A DNA stretch of 64,000 nucleotides from WTGU01 sp965242855 (GCA_965242855.1 OZ251509.1:1054001-1118000); one strand, 5' to 3'; positions 18,128-27,615 are shown, counted from the stretch's first letter. The notes: a model not told the origin generated them from the sequence alone. A program made the numbers and translations.

Positions 18128-18786
18128 GAGAAGAGACCTCGGCGACGCTTGCGGCATTGTCGGGAGGGCGCGAAAGGCCGTCAACTCGCATCCTGCCTGT
18201 CCGCAAGACCCTCCCGGCCCCGGTCACGCTCCTCCCCCCTCACAGGAGGCCCACTTGCGCTCCCCCCCAGGAAGGACGCCACCCTTCCTTCACTCCCCCC
18301 TATCAGGGGGGGAGGCCACCCTTCTTCTCCTCCCCCCTGACAGGGGGGAGGCCGGGAGGGGGGTAGAGCGCAAACGCCCCACCCCGCCAAGCCTCCGCCA
18401 TCCCCGCGAACGACAGCACCCGTCATTCCCGCCGCCTCCTTTCCCGTCATTCCCGCGAAAGCAGGAATCCATTCCAACGATCTCCAGCTTCACTCCCCCT
18501 GACAGGAGAGGCGCCACCCTTCCTTCACTCCCCCTGTCAGGGGAAGCCGCCCTTCTTCTCCTCCCCCGGGGAAGCCGCCCTTCTTCTCCTCCCCCGGGGA
18601 GGCCGCCCTTCTTCTCCTCCCCCCTGTCAGGGGGGAGGCCGGGAGGGGGGTAGAGCGCAAACGCCCCGCCAAGCCGCGCGCCTTCCCCGTCCCGTCGGGA
18701 ACGCCGAGGACGTTCTCCACTCCAAGGGCGGCCTCTCGCGGATAAGCGGGGCTTGCATTCCCCCGCCGGCCCTGCGATGGGGGGGC
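18128..18786. repeat. Intergenic repeat cluster with family D
   Basis: No gene seen in this 659-nt gap. Family B elements at about 18327-18380 and 18613-18665, several decayed B palindromes between them, and a variant family A hairpin (one mismatch) at 18449-18468. A 75-nt family D repeat at 18676-18750 has a second copy at 21712-21786. Confidence 0.85.
18676..18750. repeat. Family D 75-nt repeat, copy 1
   Basis: Matches 21712-21786 with scattered substitutions. It begins GCGCGCCTTCCCCG and ends CTCTCGCGGATAAGCGGG, with a central GACGTTCTCC block. A fragment related to its end occurs near 16998. Function unknown; the gap-free match over 75 nt shows recent common descent. Confidence 0.8.
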
Positions 18787-19419
18787 ATGACCGACCCGTC
18801 CGCGCCCGGGCGCGGCCTGGCGGCGCTTCGGGCGGCGCTCCGGGGCCTCTACCGCTGGACCCTCGATCTCGCCGGCAGGCGGCATGCCCTCTGGGCGCTG
18901 GCCGCCGTCGCCTTCACGGAAAGCTCGTTCTTTCCGATCCCGCCGGATTTCCTTCTCGTCCCGATGGTTCTCGCCCGCCGCGCCCGGGCCTGGCTGATCG
19001 CCGGCGTCTGCACCCTCTCCTCCACCGCGGGCGGGCTCTTCGGCTACGCGATCGGCTTCTTCCTGTTCGAGGCGTTCGGCGCGCCGCTTCTCGGCCTGTG
19101 GGGCAACGCGGAGAAGCTCGCGGCGTTCGAGCGCCACAGGGACGAATGGGGCGCCTGGATCGTGGCGGCCGGCGGCCTCACGCCGCTCCCCTACAAGTTG
19201 GTGACCATCGCCAGCGGCGCCGGGCGGCTCGACCTGGGCGTCTTCGTCCTGGCGTCCCTGCTCTCCCGCGGGCTCCGCTTCTACGTCGAGGCGGCGCTGC
19301 TCTGGTATTTCGGCCCGTCCGTCCGCGCCTTCGTCGAGCGCCGCCTGGGGACGGTGGCGCTACTCGCCCTCGCGCTCCTCGCCGCCGCCGTGCTCCTCCT
19401 CCGCTTCGCCGCCCCGTAG
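18787..19419 (+). CDS. YqaA-type DedA/VTT-domain membrane protein
   Basis: 210 aa with a VTT/SNARE-associated fold: ESSFFPIPPDFLLVPM (re-entrant, proline-rich motif), the GLFGYAIGFF helix, GGLTPLPYKLVTIASG, and a C-terminal hydrophobic helix. DedA-superfamily proteins are inner-membrane transporters or flippases linked to envelope lipid homeostasis. The YqaA subgroup assignment rests on the PLPYKL-like motif. ATG start lies just after a G-rich stretch. Confidence 0.85.
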   Translation: MTDPSAPGRGLAALRAALRGLYRWTLDLAGRRHALWALAAVAFTESSFFPIPPDFLLVPMVLARRARAWLIAGVCTLSSTAGGLFGYAIGFFLFEAFGAPLLGLWGNAEKLAAFERHRDEWGAWIVAAGGLTPLPYKLVTIASGAGRLDLGVFVLASLLSRGLRFYVEAALLWYFGPSVRAFVERRLGTVALLALALLAAAVLLLRFAAP

Positions 19420-19479
19420 CCGCAGCGCCCGATCGAATCGCGCCGCCTGTCGGGGAAGGTCATCCGGCCCCGGCGGGCG

Positions 19480-20049
19480 TTACGGGGTGATGCCCTGCTT
19501 CTTCAGGCCGAGCACGCCCTGCTCCTCGATCAGGGCGCGGATCGCCTCGTCGTGGCGGAACCACTGCCGCGCCTTCTTGTCCTTCGGCTCGAGGCCGCGC
19601 TCCCGCGCCCAGGCGCGGACGAAGCCGTTGGCCCCCCGCCACTTGCCGCCTTCGGGCCGCACGAACTGGACGGCGAAGGTGGTGACGCCGTAATTGGTCG
19701 TGAACAGGCCGTCGACGGTCACCTTGCGGTTGCAGAAGGGGATGAGGTCCGCGGTCGCGCCGGTGAAGGGGCCGGCGTTCTTGAGCGGCAGCACCAGCGC
19801 GCCGTCGTCCCGGAGCAGGCCCAGCAGGCGCTTGCCGGCGCCGCAATCCTCGGGGCAATCGCCCTTGAGGACGCAGAGGACGTCGGTGACCGTGGCGTCG
19901 AACCGGGCCTCGACCTCGCCCGGCAGGCCCCAGCTGTTGGCCGCCCACGCGGCCCCGGAGACCGAAAGGCCAGAGACCGAAAGGCCGGAGACCGCCAGCG
20001 CGACGGCGGCCGCGAGGCCGGCGAGCGTGCGCCGCAACGCGCGCGCCAT
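19480..20049 (-). CDS. Hypothetical exported protein
   Basis: 189 aa. The signal peptide (basic start, hydrophobic segment, cleavage near AAWA) contains a duplicated SGLSV unit. The mature part has four Cys in pairs (CVLKGDCPEDCG and FCNRKVTV), suggesting periplasmic disulfides or metal binding, and a conserved-looking segment TTNYGVTTFAVQFVRPEGG. I do not recognise the family. It starts 2 nt after the stop of the gene upstream on the same strand, so the two are co-expressed and may act together. Confidence 0.65.
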   Translation of the reverse strand: MARALRRTLAGLAAAVALAVSGLSVSGLSVSGAAWAANSWGLPGEVEARFDATVTDVLCVLKGDCPEDCGAGKRLLGLLRDDGALVLPLKNAGPFTGATADLIPFCNRKVTVDGLFTTNYGVTTFAVQFVRPEGGKWRGANGFVRAWARERGLEPKDKKARQWFRHDEAIRALIEEQGVLGLKKQGITP

Positions 20050-20051
20050 GC

Positions 20052-20489
20052 TCACAGCCCTCCCGGCTGGATGTCGAAATCCTCGTGCGAGAAATTCACG
20101 ATCCCGCGGTCCTCGACGATCTCGGTGACGGCGAGATACTTGACGCCGTCGCGCTCGTAGAGATCGCCATCGACGACGACCTCGTTGGTCTGGCTGCGGA
20201 ACACCGCCTCGTTGCCGATCACCTCCGGGTCGTCCTCGACGAGGAGGAGCACATAGACCTCCTCGTCCTCGCCCAGGATCGACACCGGCACCCCGCCGCG
20301 CGCGCACCAGACGGCGCAACGATGGTGCGCCGAACCCGATGCCCACATGATCTCGCTCAGATAGCACCAGGAATCGATGATCTCGCCGGTCACCGTCACC
20401 CGCTTCGGCTCGTCCGCCGGCGCGGGCGGCGCGACGGCGAGCCCGACCGCCGCAACGGCCGCCCCGGCCAGCATTCGCATAAGACGCAT
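20052..20489 (-). CDS. Hypothetical exported Cys/His-containing small protein
   Basis: 145 aa with an N-terminal signal peptide (MRLMRMLAGAAVAAVGL). The mature protein begins with a strand-rich domain: VTVTGEIIDSWCYLS, then SAHHRCAVWCARGGVPV. The Cys/His cluster (C, HH-x-C, C) looks suited to metal or heme binding; this is inference. ATG at 20489 has GGGGAG 7 nt upstream. First of a two-gene unit. Confidence 0.65.
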   Translation of the reverse strand: MRLMRMLAGAAVAAVGLAVAPPAPADEPKRVTVTGEIIDSWCYLSEIMWASGSAHHRCAVWCARGGVPVSILGEDEEVYVLLLVEDDPEVIGNEAVFRSQTNEVVVDGDLYERDGVKYLAVTEIVEDRGIVNFSHEDFDIQPGGL

Positions 20490-20953
20490 GAGCACGCTCC
20501 CCGTCGTGAGAGGACGAAGTATAGGCCACGCTTCCGCCGGCAACCAGGAAGAGAACCGGAATGACTTCCCCCTCCCGCCGCCGCACCCATCCATCTTCCC
20601 CCCGTCAGGCCCCCCATCTCCACTCCTCCCCCTGTCAGGGGGGCCCATCTCCACTTCACCCCCCTACCAGGGGAGGTCGCCCATCTTTGCTCCTCCCCCC
20701 TGGCAGGGGGGAGGCCGGGAGGGGGGTGAGCACAAACGACCCCACCGCCTCCGTCATTCCCGCCCCATTTCCCCGTCACTCCCGCGAAAGCGGGAATCCA
20801 GAGGCCCTGATGAAAATTCCCACCATCCCCTACGGATGGGCTGGCGGTGTCCCGGTTTGCAACACGGCGCGGCGGGCTTGCGTTCGCCGTGGATGCACAA
20901 GCGATGCCGGCGGCAGGGTAAGTGCCCGCCCTCGGCGAAAAGCCGGCCGGCGG
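20490..20953. repeat. Intergenic repeats (B and A)
   Basis: No gene seen. Decayed family B palindromes near 20590-20680, a full family B element at about 20690-20740 and a family A hairpin (one variant base at its edge) at 20778-20797. The promoter for the two-gene unit starting at 20489 should lie close to 20490-20560. Confidence 0.75.
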
Positions 20954-21334
20954 TTATTCGGAGGGCGCGGGCCGGCGCAGCAATTCGTCGAGGGCGGCGC
21001 CCTGGCGTTCGAGGGCGGCGCCTTGGCGTTCAAGCGCTTCGCCCTGGCGCTGGCCGGCCCGGATCAATTCGTCGAGGGCGGCGCCCTGGCGTTCGAGGGC
21101 CGCCATGGCTTCGGCGTGGCGCTGGTTGCCGGCCTGCATGGCTTCGTCGTGGCGTCGCATGGCTTCGTCGTGGCGGCGCTCGTCGGCTTCGCGCTGTTGA
21201 TCGAGGATGACGGCGCGTTCCCTGTTGGCGCGGATCATGGCGCGGATGCCGTGCCAGATGCCGGTGGCGGCCGTGATGGCGGCGGTGGCGTTGGCGCCGG
21301 CGATGACGAGGCTGGCGATCTCGAATCCGGTCAT
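20954..21334 (-). CDS. Membrane-anchored coiled-coil protein (MTGFE family)
   Basis: 126 aa from the ATG at 21334. An N-terminal membrane segment (FEIASLVIAGANATAAITAA) is followed by a long, highly charged coiled coil. The coil contains internal repeats: HDEAM/HAEAM units, and ERQGAALE/DE units of 7 residues encoded by 21-nt direct repeats. A close paralogue lies at 29629-30054. Upstream, at 21335-21400, a short remnant resembles the 3' end of the DUF1640-like gene that precedes the paralogue, so this looks like a dispersed and partly decayed copy of the same two-gene unit. Function unknown. Confidence 0.7.
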   Translation of the reverse strand: MTGFEIASLVIAGANATAAITAATGIWHGIRAMIRANRERAVILDQQREADERRHDEAMRRHDEAMQAGNQRHAEAMAALERQGAALDELIRAGQRQGEALERQGAALERQGAALDELLRRPAPSE

Positions 21335-21711
21335 GGCGCGGCCTGCGGAACGCACATATCGAAGGCGTTCTTGATCATGGCGGTGCGGGGACTCTAACGG
21401 GCGCGAAACAGCCCCGCAAGGCCCCGCCGCAGGCGCGATTCAAACCGAGACACGACCCGCCCCCGACCAGGGGGGAGGCCGCCCTTCTTCTCCTCCCCCC
21501 TGGCAGGGGGGAGGCTGGGAGGGGGGTAGAGCACAAACGCCCCGCCCCACCGCCTCCGCCATTCCCACCCCTACATCCGTCATTCCCACCCCTACATCCG
21601 TCATTCCCGCCCCATTCCCCGTCATTCCCGCGAAAGCGGGAATCTGTTCCAGCAGCCTCCGGCCTCCCGCCTTCACGGGAATGACGATCCAAAAGGGGCG
21701 GGGAAGGCGCT

Positions 21712-21786
21712 GCGCGCCTTCCCCGCCCCGTCAGGAACACCAAAGACGTTCTCCGCTCCAATGGCGGCCTCTCGCGGAGAAGCGGG
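21712..21786. repeat. Family D 75-nt repeat, copy 2
   Basis: Matches 18676-18750 along its full length with substitutions only. It is followed by a stretch (TGCTTGTCCGCAAGACCC) that has a counterpart near 18193, so the duplicated context is larger than the 75-nt core. Confidence 0.8.
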
Positions 21787-22219
21787 TTGGGCAAATCCTT
21801 TCCTGCTTGTCCGCAAGACCCGTCCAGCGCCGACCACGCTCCTCCCCCCTGTACCCATCCAGCGCCGACCACGCTCCTCCCCCAGGGGGTCCATCTTTAC
21901 TCCACTCCTTCCCCTGGCAGACGGGAGGGCGCCCTCACTTCTCCTCCCCCCCTGCCAGGGGGGAGGCCGGGAGGGGGGTGGAGCACAAACGCCCCACCCC
22001 ACGCCTCCGTCATTCCCATCCCCTACATCCGCCATCCCCTGCGATGGGCCGGCGGCGCCCCGTCACCCTCCCCCTTGACAGGAGGGCGCATGAATGGCTA
22101 TGGGCGGCGCGTATGAGTGGGACGGGGGCCACTGCGCGGTCGCGGCCGGCGAGGCGGCGGAGGGGCAAGGCAACCGCGACTGCGGCGTCGCGCTGAGCCT
22201 CGAGCGGCGGTTCCGACGC

Positions 22220-22273
22220 GCCGCCGCCGGGCGCCCTCGAAGAAGGGCCGCCGCCGGGCGCCCTCGAAGAAGG
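22220..22273. repeat. 27-nt tandem duplication in the hyuA leader
   Basis: Two head-to-tail copies of a 27-nt unit starting GCCGCCGCCGGGCGCCCTCG, ending about 30 nt before the hyuA ATG. It is not part of a convincing gene. Confidence 0.8.
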
Positions 22274-22301
22274 GTTGTGGGGGAGGGGGCGGCGAAAGCC
22301 C

Positions 22302-24362
22302 ATGCGATTCGCGGTCGATACCGGAGGGACCTTCACGGACCTCGTCGTCGAGACCGACGGCGGCCTGCGCATGTACAAGGCGCCGACGACGCCGTCGGAC
22401 CCGGTCGCCGGCGTGCTCGACACGCTGGAGAACGCGGCGGCGGACATGGGCGAAAGCCGGGCCGCCCTGCTCGCCCGCGGCGACATGGTGATCCACGGCA
22501 CCACCCACGCGATCAACGCGATCGTGACCGGCAACACCGCGCGAACCGCCTTCCTCACCACCAAAGGGCATCCGGACGTGCTGGTGTTCCGCGAGGGCGG
22601 GCGCACCGAGCCCTTCAACTTCACCGTGCCCTATCCCGAGCCCTACGTCCCGCGCTCGCTGACCTGCGAAATCCCCGAGCGGGTGGCCTATGACGGCAGC
22701 GTGAGCGAGCCGCTCGACGAGAAGGGCGTCGTCGCGATCATCGAGGAACTCGCGGCCCGCGAGGTCGAGGCGGTCGGGGTCTGCCTGCTCTGGTCCATCG
22801 TGAACCCCGTCCACGAATTGCGCGTCGGCGCGCTGCTGGAGCGGCATCTGCCGGGGGTGCCTTACACCCTTTCCCACGTGCTCAACCCGTCGCTCCGCGA
22901 ATACCGCCGCGCCTCCTCCACCTGCATCGACGCCTCGCTCAAGCCGCTCATGGGCGATTATCTCGGCGGCCTGGAGGCGCGTCTGCGCGCGGCGGGTTTC
23001 GCCGGCCGGGTGCTGGTGGTCACGACCCAGGGCGGGGCCATGGACGCGGCGGACATGGCGCGGGCGCCGATCCACTCGATCAATTCGGGGCCGGCCATGG
23101 CGCCGGTCGCCGGGCGCGCCCATGCCCGGGCGGACGGTGGCGCCGACACGGCGATCGTCGCCGACACCGGCGGCACCACCTTCGACATCAGCCTGGTGCG
23201 CGGCGGCCGCATCCCCTGGACGCGCGAGACCTGGATCGGGCAGCCCTATCGCGGGCACATGACCGGCTTCCCGGCGGTCGACGTGAAGAGCATCGGCGCC
23301 GGCGGCGGCAGCATCGCCTGGGTGGACGAGGGCGGCCTGCTGCATGTGGGGCCGCAGAGCGCCGGCGCCGTGCCCGGCCCGGTCTGCTACGGCGCCGGCG
23401 GCGCGGAGCCGGCGGTGACCGACGCCGCGGTGACCCTCGGCTGGATCGACCCGGACTACTTCCTCGGCGGCGCCATGGCCCTCGACACGGCGGCCGCGGC
23501 CGCGGCGCTCGAAACGCATGTCGGGCGCAAGCTGGGCTTGGGGGTCCACGAGGCGGCGGCGGCGGTGATGAGCGTCGCAACCGAGAACATGGTGCACGCC
23601 GTCGAGGACATCACCGTGAACCAGGGCATCGACCCGCGCGAGGCCGTGATCGTCGGCGGCGGCGGCGCGGCCGGCCTCAACGCCGTCGCGCTCGCCCGCC
23701 GGCTCGGCTGCAAGCGGGTCATCCTGCCGGAGGTGGCCGCCGCTCTCAGCGCCCACGGCGCCCTGATCTCGGACCTGCGCGCCGAATACGGCGGGACCCT
23801 CTACACCTCCACCGCCGATTTCGATTTCAACGGCGTGAACGCGCTCCTGGAATCGCTGGAGGCGAAGTGCCGGGCCTTCGTCGAGGGGCCGGGGGCGGGC
23901 GCGCGCGAACAGGCGATCGAGTTCACGGCCGAGGCGCGCTATCCGAGCCAGATCTGGGAAATCGAAGTGCCGCTCAGGGGCGGGCGCATCGAGGACCGGC
24001 GCGCGCTGGAGCGCTTCGCCGAGGATTTCCACCGCGTCCACGAGTCGCTCTTCGCCTTCGCGGACGAAGGCTCGGCGATCGAGGCCGTGGGCTGGCGCGC
24101 CAACGTGCGCTGCCGCCTGCAGGGCGGCGCCGAGCGCGGCGTGGAGGGCGCCGGCGGCGGCCCCGAAATCGCCGCCGCCCGCGCGGTCTATTTCCCCGAG
24201 GCCGGGCGCGTCGAGGCCCGCGTGGCGCGCTTCGAACGCATGGCGCCGGGCGAGACCGTCGCCGGGCCGGCCATCGTCGAATCCTCCTTCACCACCGTGG
24301 TGATCGATCCGGGGGCGGTGGCCGAGCGCCGCGCCTCGGGCAGTCTCCTGATCACGCCATAG
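22302..24362 (+). CDS. hyuA: Hydantoinase/oxoprolinase subunit A
   Basis: ATP-dependent ring-opening amidohydrolase subunit (N-methylhydantoinase/5-oxoprolinase family), 686 aa. The start MRFAVDTGGTFTDLV carries the acetate-kinase/HSP70-like phosphate loop. Further motifs are HGTTHAINAI, NSGPAMAPV, ADTGGTTFDISL and GGGGAAGLNAV. ATG at 22302 gives the standard N-terminus; the open frame upstream (22275) has no support. Followed after 18 nt by its partner subunit and then a dihydropyrimidinase-type enzyme, which points to degradation of hydantoin-like or related cyclic amides. The actual substrate is not determined. Confidence 0.92.
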   Translation: MRFAVDTGGTFTDLVVETDGGLRMYKAPTTPSDPVAGVLDTLENAAADMGESRAALLARGDMVIHGTTHAINAIVTGNTARTAFLTTKGHPDVLVFREGGRTEPFNFTVPYPEPYVPRSLTCEIPERVAYDGSVSEPLDEKGVVAIIEELAAREVEAVGVCLLWSIVNPVHELRVGALLERHLPGVPYTLSHVLNPSLREYRRASSTCIDASLKPLMGDYLGGLEARLRAAGFAGRVLVVTTQGGAMDAADMARAPIHSINSGPAMAPVAGRAHARADGGADTAIVADTGGTTFDISLVRGGRIPWTRETWIGQPYRGHMTGFPAVDVKSIGAGGGSIAWVDEGGLLHVGPQSAGAVPGPVCYGAGGAEPAVTDAAVTLGWIDPDYFLGGAMALDTAAAAAALETHVGRKLGLGVHEAAAAVMSVATENMVHAVEDITVNQGIDPREAVIVGGGGAAGLNAVALARRLGCKRVILPEVAAALSAHGALISDLRAEYGGTLYTSTADFDFNGVNALLESLEAKCRAFVEGPGAGAREQAIEFTAEARYPSQIWEIEVPLRGGRIEDRRALERFAEDFHRVHESLFAFADEGSAIEAVGWRANVRCRLQGGAERGVEGAGGGPEIAAARAVYFPEAGRVEARVARFERMAPGETVAGPAIVESSFTTVVIDPGAVAERRASGSLLITP

Positions 24363-24380
24363 GCCGGAGGCGGGCGAACG

Positions 24381-26174
24381 ATGACAAGCGACGCGGCGAT
24401 TCCCGACGGCCCGCTCGACGGCGTGCGGATGGCCATCCTCAACAAGCGGATGGAGGCGATCTGCGCCAGGATGGCGAACACGCTGCTCAGGACGGGGCGC
24501 TCCGGCGTGCTCAACAGCGCGCGGGATTTCTCCTGCTGCATCGTGACCGCCGACAACCGCCTGCTCACCGTCAACGAGAGCCTGCCGATCCACGTCCTGC
24601 GCGGGGCGGACATGATGTGCGAATCGATGCAGGCGTTCCATCCCGCGCTCCGGCGGGGCGACGCCTATCTGCACAACTCGCCCTATCACGGCTGCTCCCA
24701 TCCCGCCGACCACACCACCCTGGTGCCGGTGGTGGACGACTCGGGCGTGCACCGCTTCACCATGGTCGCCAAGGCCCATCAGGCGGATTGCGGCAATTCG
24801 ATCCCCACCACCTATCACGGCGGCGCCCGCGACGTGTACGAGGAGGGCGCGCTGATCTTCCCGGCGGTCCAGATCCAGCGCGACTACGAAGATATTGAAG
24901 ACATCATCCGCATGTGCCGGCTGCGCATCCGCGTGCCCGACCAGTGGTGGGGCGATTATCTCGCGGCCCTCGGCGCGGCGCGCATCGGCGAGCGCGAGAT
25001 TCTGGCGCTCGGCCGCGAGGTCGGCTGGGAGACCCTCGCCCGCTTCGCCGACCAGTGGTTCGACTACAGCGAACAGCTGATGATCGCCGCGGTGCGCAAG
25101 ATGCCGGCGGGCCGCGCGGAAACCGCTTCCCGCCATGATCCGTTCCCCAACGCCGCGGAGGGCATCCCGGTCACCGTCGCGGTCGCGGTGAAGCCCGACG
25201 AGGCGACGATCGACATCGACGTGCGCAACAACCCGGACGCCATGCCCTGCGGCCTCAACCTGTCGCGGGCCTGCTGCGAGAGCACGCTGCTGCTCGGCGT
25301 GTTCAACGGCATCCCGGACAAGGTGCCGACCAACACCGGCTCCTTCCGGCGCGTCCGCATGCGCCTGCGCGAGGACTGCGTGGCCGGCATCCCCCGGCAT
25401 CCGACGAGCTGCTCGGTGGCGACGACCAACCTGGCGGACAGGGTGGGCAACGCGGTGGCGCGCGCGCTCGCGGAACTCGGGGACGGCTACGGCATGGCGA
25501 GCACCGGCTCGATCATCCCGCCCTCCTTGGGCGTCATCTCCGGCGCCAGCGCCAGGACCAAGGGCGCCTACGTCAACCAGATCTTCCTCGGCTGGGGCGG
25601 CGGCGCGGCGAGCCCGCAGGCGGATGCCTGGCTCTCGATCGGCCATCTCGGCAACGCCGGCATGTCCTACCAGGATTCCATCGAGCTCGACGAGATGCGC
25701 TTCCCCATCCGCGTGCGCGGCCGGCATTTCATCACGGACAGCGGCGGCCACGGGCGGACGCGGGGCGGGGCGGGGGTCTATTGCGAATTCGGCCCGACGG
25801 AGGGCGATCTCGAAGTGGGCTACGTCAGCGACGGCAACGTCACCCCGCCCGAGGGCGCGCGCGGCGGCACCGCCGGCGGCCTCGCCGACCAGTTCCGGCG
25901 TGATCCGAACGGCGCCCTGCACCGGCTCGAACCGTGCGCCCAGGCGGTCATCCCCGAGGGCCACGCCATCGTTTCCTATTCCTGCGGCGGCGGCGGTTAC
26001 GGCCCGCCCGTCGAACGGCCGCCCGAGCAGGTGGCCCGCGACGTGCGCGAGCGCTGGATCTCCGAGGAGTCCGCGCGCGCGATCTACGGCGTGGCCCTGG
26101 ATGAAACCGGCGCCCTCGACGCGGCGGCGACGGCGGCGCTCCGCGCCGGCCGGGCGCCGGCCGGCGGCGCATGA
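24381..26174 (+). CDS. hyuB: Hydantoinase/oxoprolinase subunit B
   Basis: 597 aa. Partner of the A subunit in the ATP-dependent hydantoinase complex. Family marks: N-terminal LLRTGRSGVLNSARDFSCCI, the NSPYHGCSHPADHT metal-site-like segment, and the C-terminal glycine-rich GGHGRTRGGAGVYCEFGPTE and SYSCGGGGYGPP. A GGAGG lies upstream of the ATG. The stop is 31 nt before the next gene on the same strand. Confidence 0.92.
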   Translation: MTSDAAIPDGPLDGVRMAILNKRMEAICARMANTLLRTGRSGVLNSARDFSCCIVTADNRLLTVNESLPIHVLRGADMMCESMQAFHPALRRGDAYLHNSPYHGCSHPADHTTLVPVVDDSGVHRFTMVAKAHQADCGNSIPTTYHGGARDVYEEGALIFPAVQIQRDYEDIEDIIRMCRLRIRVPDQWWGDYLAALGAARIGEREILALGREVGWETLARFADQWFDYSEQLMIAAVRKMPAGRAETASRHDPFPNAAEGIPVTVAVAVKPDEATIDIDVRNNPDAMPCGLNLSRACCESTLLLGVFNGIPDKVPTNTGSFRRVRMRLREDCVAGIPRHPTSCSVATTNLADRVGNAVARALAELGDGYGMASTGSIIPPSLGVISGASARTKGAYVNQIFLGWGGGAASPQADAWLSIGHLGNAGMSYQDSIELDEMRFPIRVRGRHFITDSGGHGRTRGGAGVYCEFGPTEGDLEVGYVSDGNVTPPEGARGGTAGGLADQFRRDPNGALHRLEPCAQAVIPEGHAIVSYSCGGGGYGPPVERPPEQVARDVRERWISEESARAIYGVALDETGALDAAATAALRAGRAPAGGA

Positions 26175-26205
26175 GCGGCGCGGGGGGCGGGCGCGGGAGG
26201 CGGCG

Positions 26206-27615
26206 ATGGCGGCCCTGATTCGCAACGGGCGTATCGTGACGGCGGTGGATGATTACACCGCCGACGTCCTGATGGAGGGCGGGCGCATCCGCATGATCGG
26301 GGTCGATCTGCCGGTCGGCGGCGATGTCGCGGTGCATGACGCCGCGGGGCTGCTCGTCCTGCCCGGCGGCGTCGACGTGCATACCCATCTCGATTGGGAT
26401 TTCGGCCCCGCGCGCACCGCCGACACCTTCTACACCGGCTCGCAGGCCGCGGCCTTCGGCGGCACCACGACGATCGTCGATTTCGCGGCCCAGACCAGGG
26501 GTGAAAGCCCGCTCGCCGGCCTCGCCGATTGGCACGAGCGCGCCGCGACCGCCGCCGTCGACGTCGGCGCGCACATGATTATGACCGACGTGAACGACCG
26601 CTCGCTCGCCGACATGAAGACGCTGATCCGGAGCGAGGGCGTCTCCACCTTCAAGCTCTTCACCGCCTATCCCGACGTGCTCATGATCGACGACGGGGCG
26701 ATCTTCCGGGCGATGCGGCTGGCCGGCGGCAACGGCGGGATGGTGCAGGTCCACGCCGAGAACGGCCACGTCATCGACGTGCTGGTGCGCGAGGCGCTGG
26801 CCGCCGGCAACACCGGCCCGAAATGGCACATGCTGACCCGCCCGACCCTGATGGAGGGCGAGGCGACGCACCGGGTGATCCGCATCGCCGAACTCGCGGA
26901 GGCGCCCGTCTATATCGTGCATCTTTCGGCCGGCGAGGCGCTGGACGCGGTGACGGAAGCGCGCGACCGGGCGATTCCGGTCCATGCCGAGACCTGCCCG
27001 CACTATCTCTTCCTCACCCACGAGGAATACGACCGGCCCGGTTTCGACGGCGCGCAATTCGTGATGACGCCGCCGCTGCGCGGCGCGACGCATCAGGAGG
27101 CGCTCTGGCGCGGGCTGAAGACCGACGACCTCCAGGTGATCGCGACCGATCATTGCCCGTTCTGCTTCAGCGAGAACGTCCTCGGCCTGCGCTTCTCCAA
27201 GGAGCTGGGCCGCGGCGATTTCAGCAAAATCCCGAACGGCGCGCCCGGGCTGGAGACCCGCATGCCCCTCGTCTACGACGGCGGCGTGCGGCGCAACGGC
27301 ATGTCCCTCAACCGCTACGTGGAACTCACGGCGACGGCGCCGGCGAAGCTCTTCGGCCTGTTCCCGCGCAAGGGCACCATCGCCGTCGGCTCCGACGCCG
27401 ACGTCGTGCTGTTCGACCCGGAGGAGACGTGGACCATCCGCGCCGCCGCGCATCACAGCCGGGTGGAGTATTCGCTGTTCGAGGGCCGCGAGGTCACCGG
27501 CCGGGTCAGGAAGGTGTTCCTGCGCGGCGAGCCGATCGTGGACGGCGCCCGCTGGCTCGGGCGCGAGGGCGGCGGCCGCTTCCTCAAACGCGGCGAATCC
27601 GGCCAGCTCCCCTGA
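26206..27615 (+). CDS. Dihydropyrimidinase / D-hydantoinase family cyclic amidohydrolase
   Basis: 469 aa metal-dependent TIM-barrel amidohydrolase. Metal ligands in the expected order: H59 and H61 (VDVHTHLD), the carbamylated lysine K150 (STFKLF), H183 (VHAEN), H239 (VHLSAG) and D315 (ATDHCPF). It opens dihydropyrimidine or 5-substituted hydantoin rings. The ATG is preceded by GGGAGG. Last gene of the plus-strand hydantoinase operon. The exact substrate cannot be told from sequence. Confidence 0.9.
   Translation: MAALIRNGRIVTAVDDYTADVLMEGGRIRMIGVDLPVGGDVAVHDAAGLLVLPGGVDVHTHLDWDFGPARTADTFYTGSQAAAFGGTTTIVDFAAQTRGESPLAGLADWHERAATAAVDVGAHMIMTDVNDRSLADMKTLIRSEGVSTFKLFTAYPDVLMIDDGAIFRAMRLAGGNGGMVQVHAENGHVIDVLVREALAAGNTGPKWHMLTRPTLMEGEATHRVIRIAELAEAPVYIVHLSAGEALDAVTEARDRAIPVHAETCPHYLFLTHEEYDRPGFDGAQFVMTPPLRGATHQEALWRGLKTDDLQVIATDHCPFCFSENVLGLRFSKELGRGDFSKIPNGAPGLETRMPLVYDGGVRRNGMSLNRYVELTATAPAKLFGLFPRKGTIAVGSDADVVLFDPEETWTIRAAAHHSRVEYSLFEGREVTGRVRKVFLRGEPIVDGARWLGREGGGRFLKRGESGQLP

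Larger units (their letters stand above)
21335..22301. repeat. Long intergenic repeat region upstream of hyuA
   Basis: No gene supported. Contains family B at about 21489-21540 and 21941-21990, half copies of A, a full family A hairpin at 21624-21643 and the second copy of the 75-nt family D repeat at 21712-21786. Segment 22080-22301 is the leader of the hydantoinase operon and carries a 27-nt tandem duplication. Confidence 0.8.
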
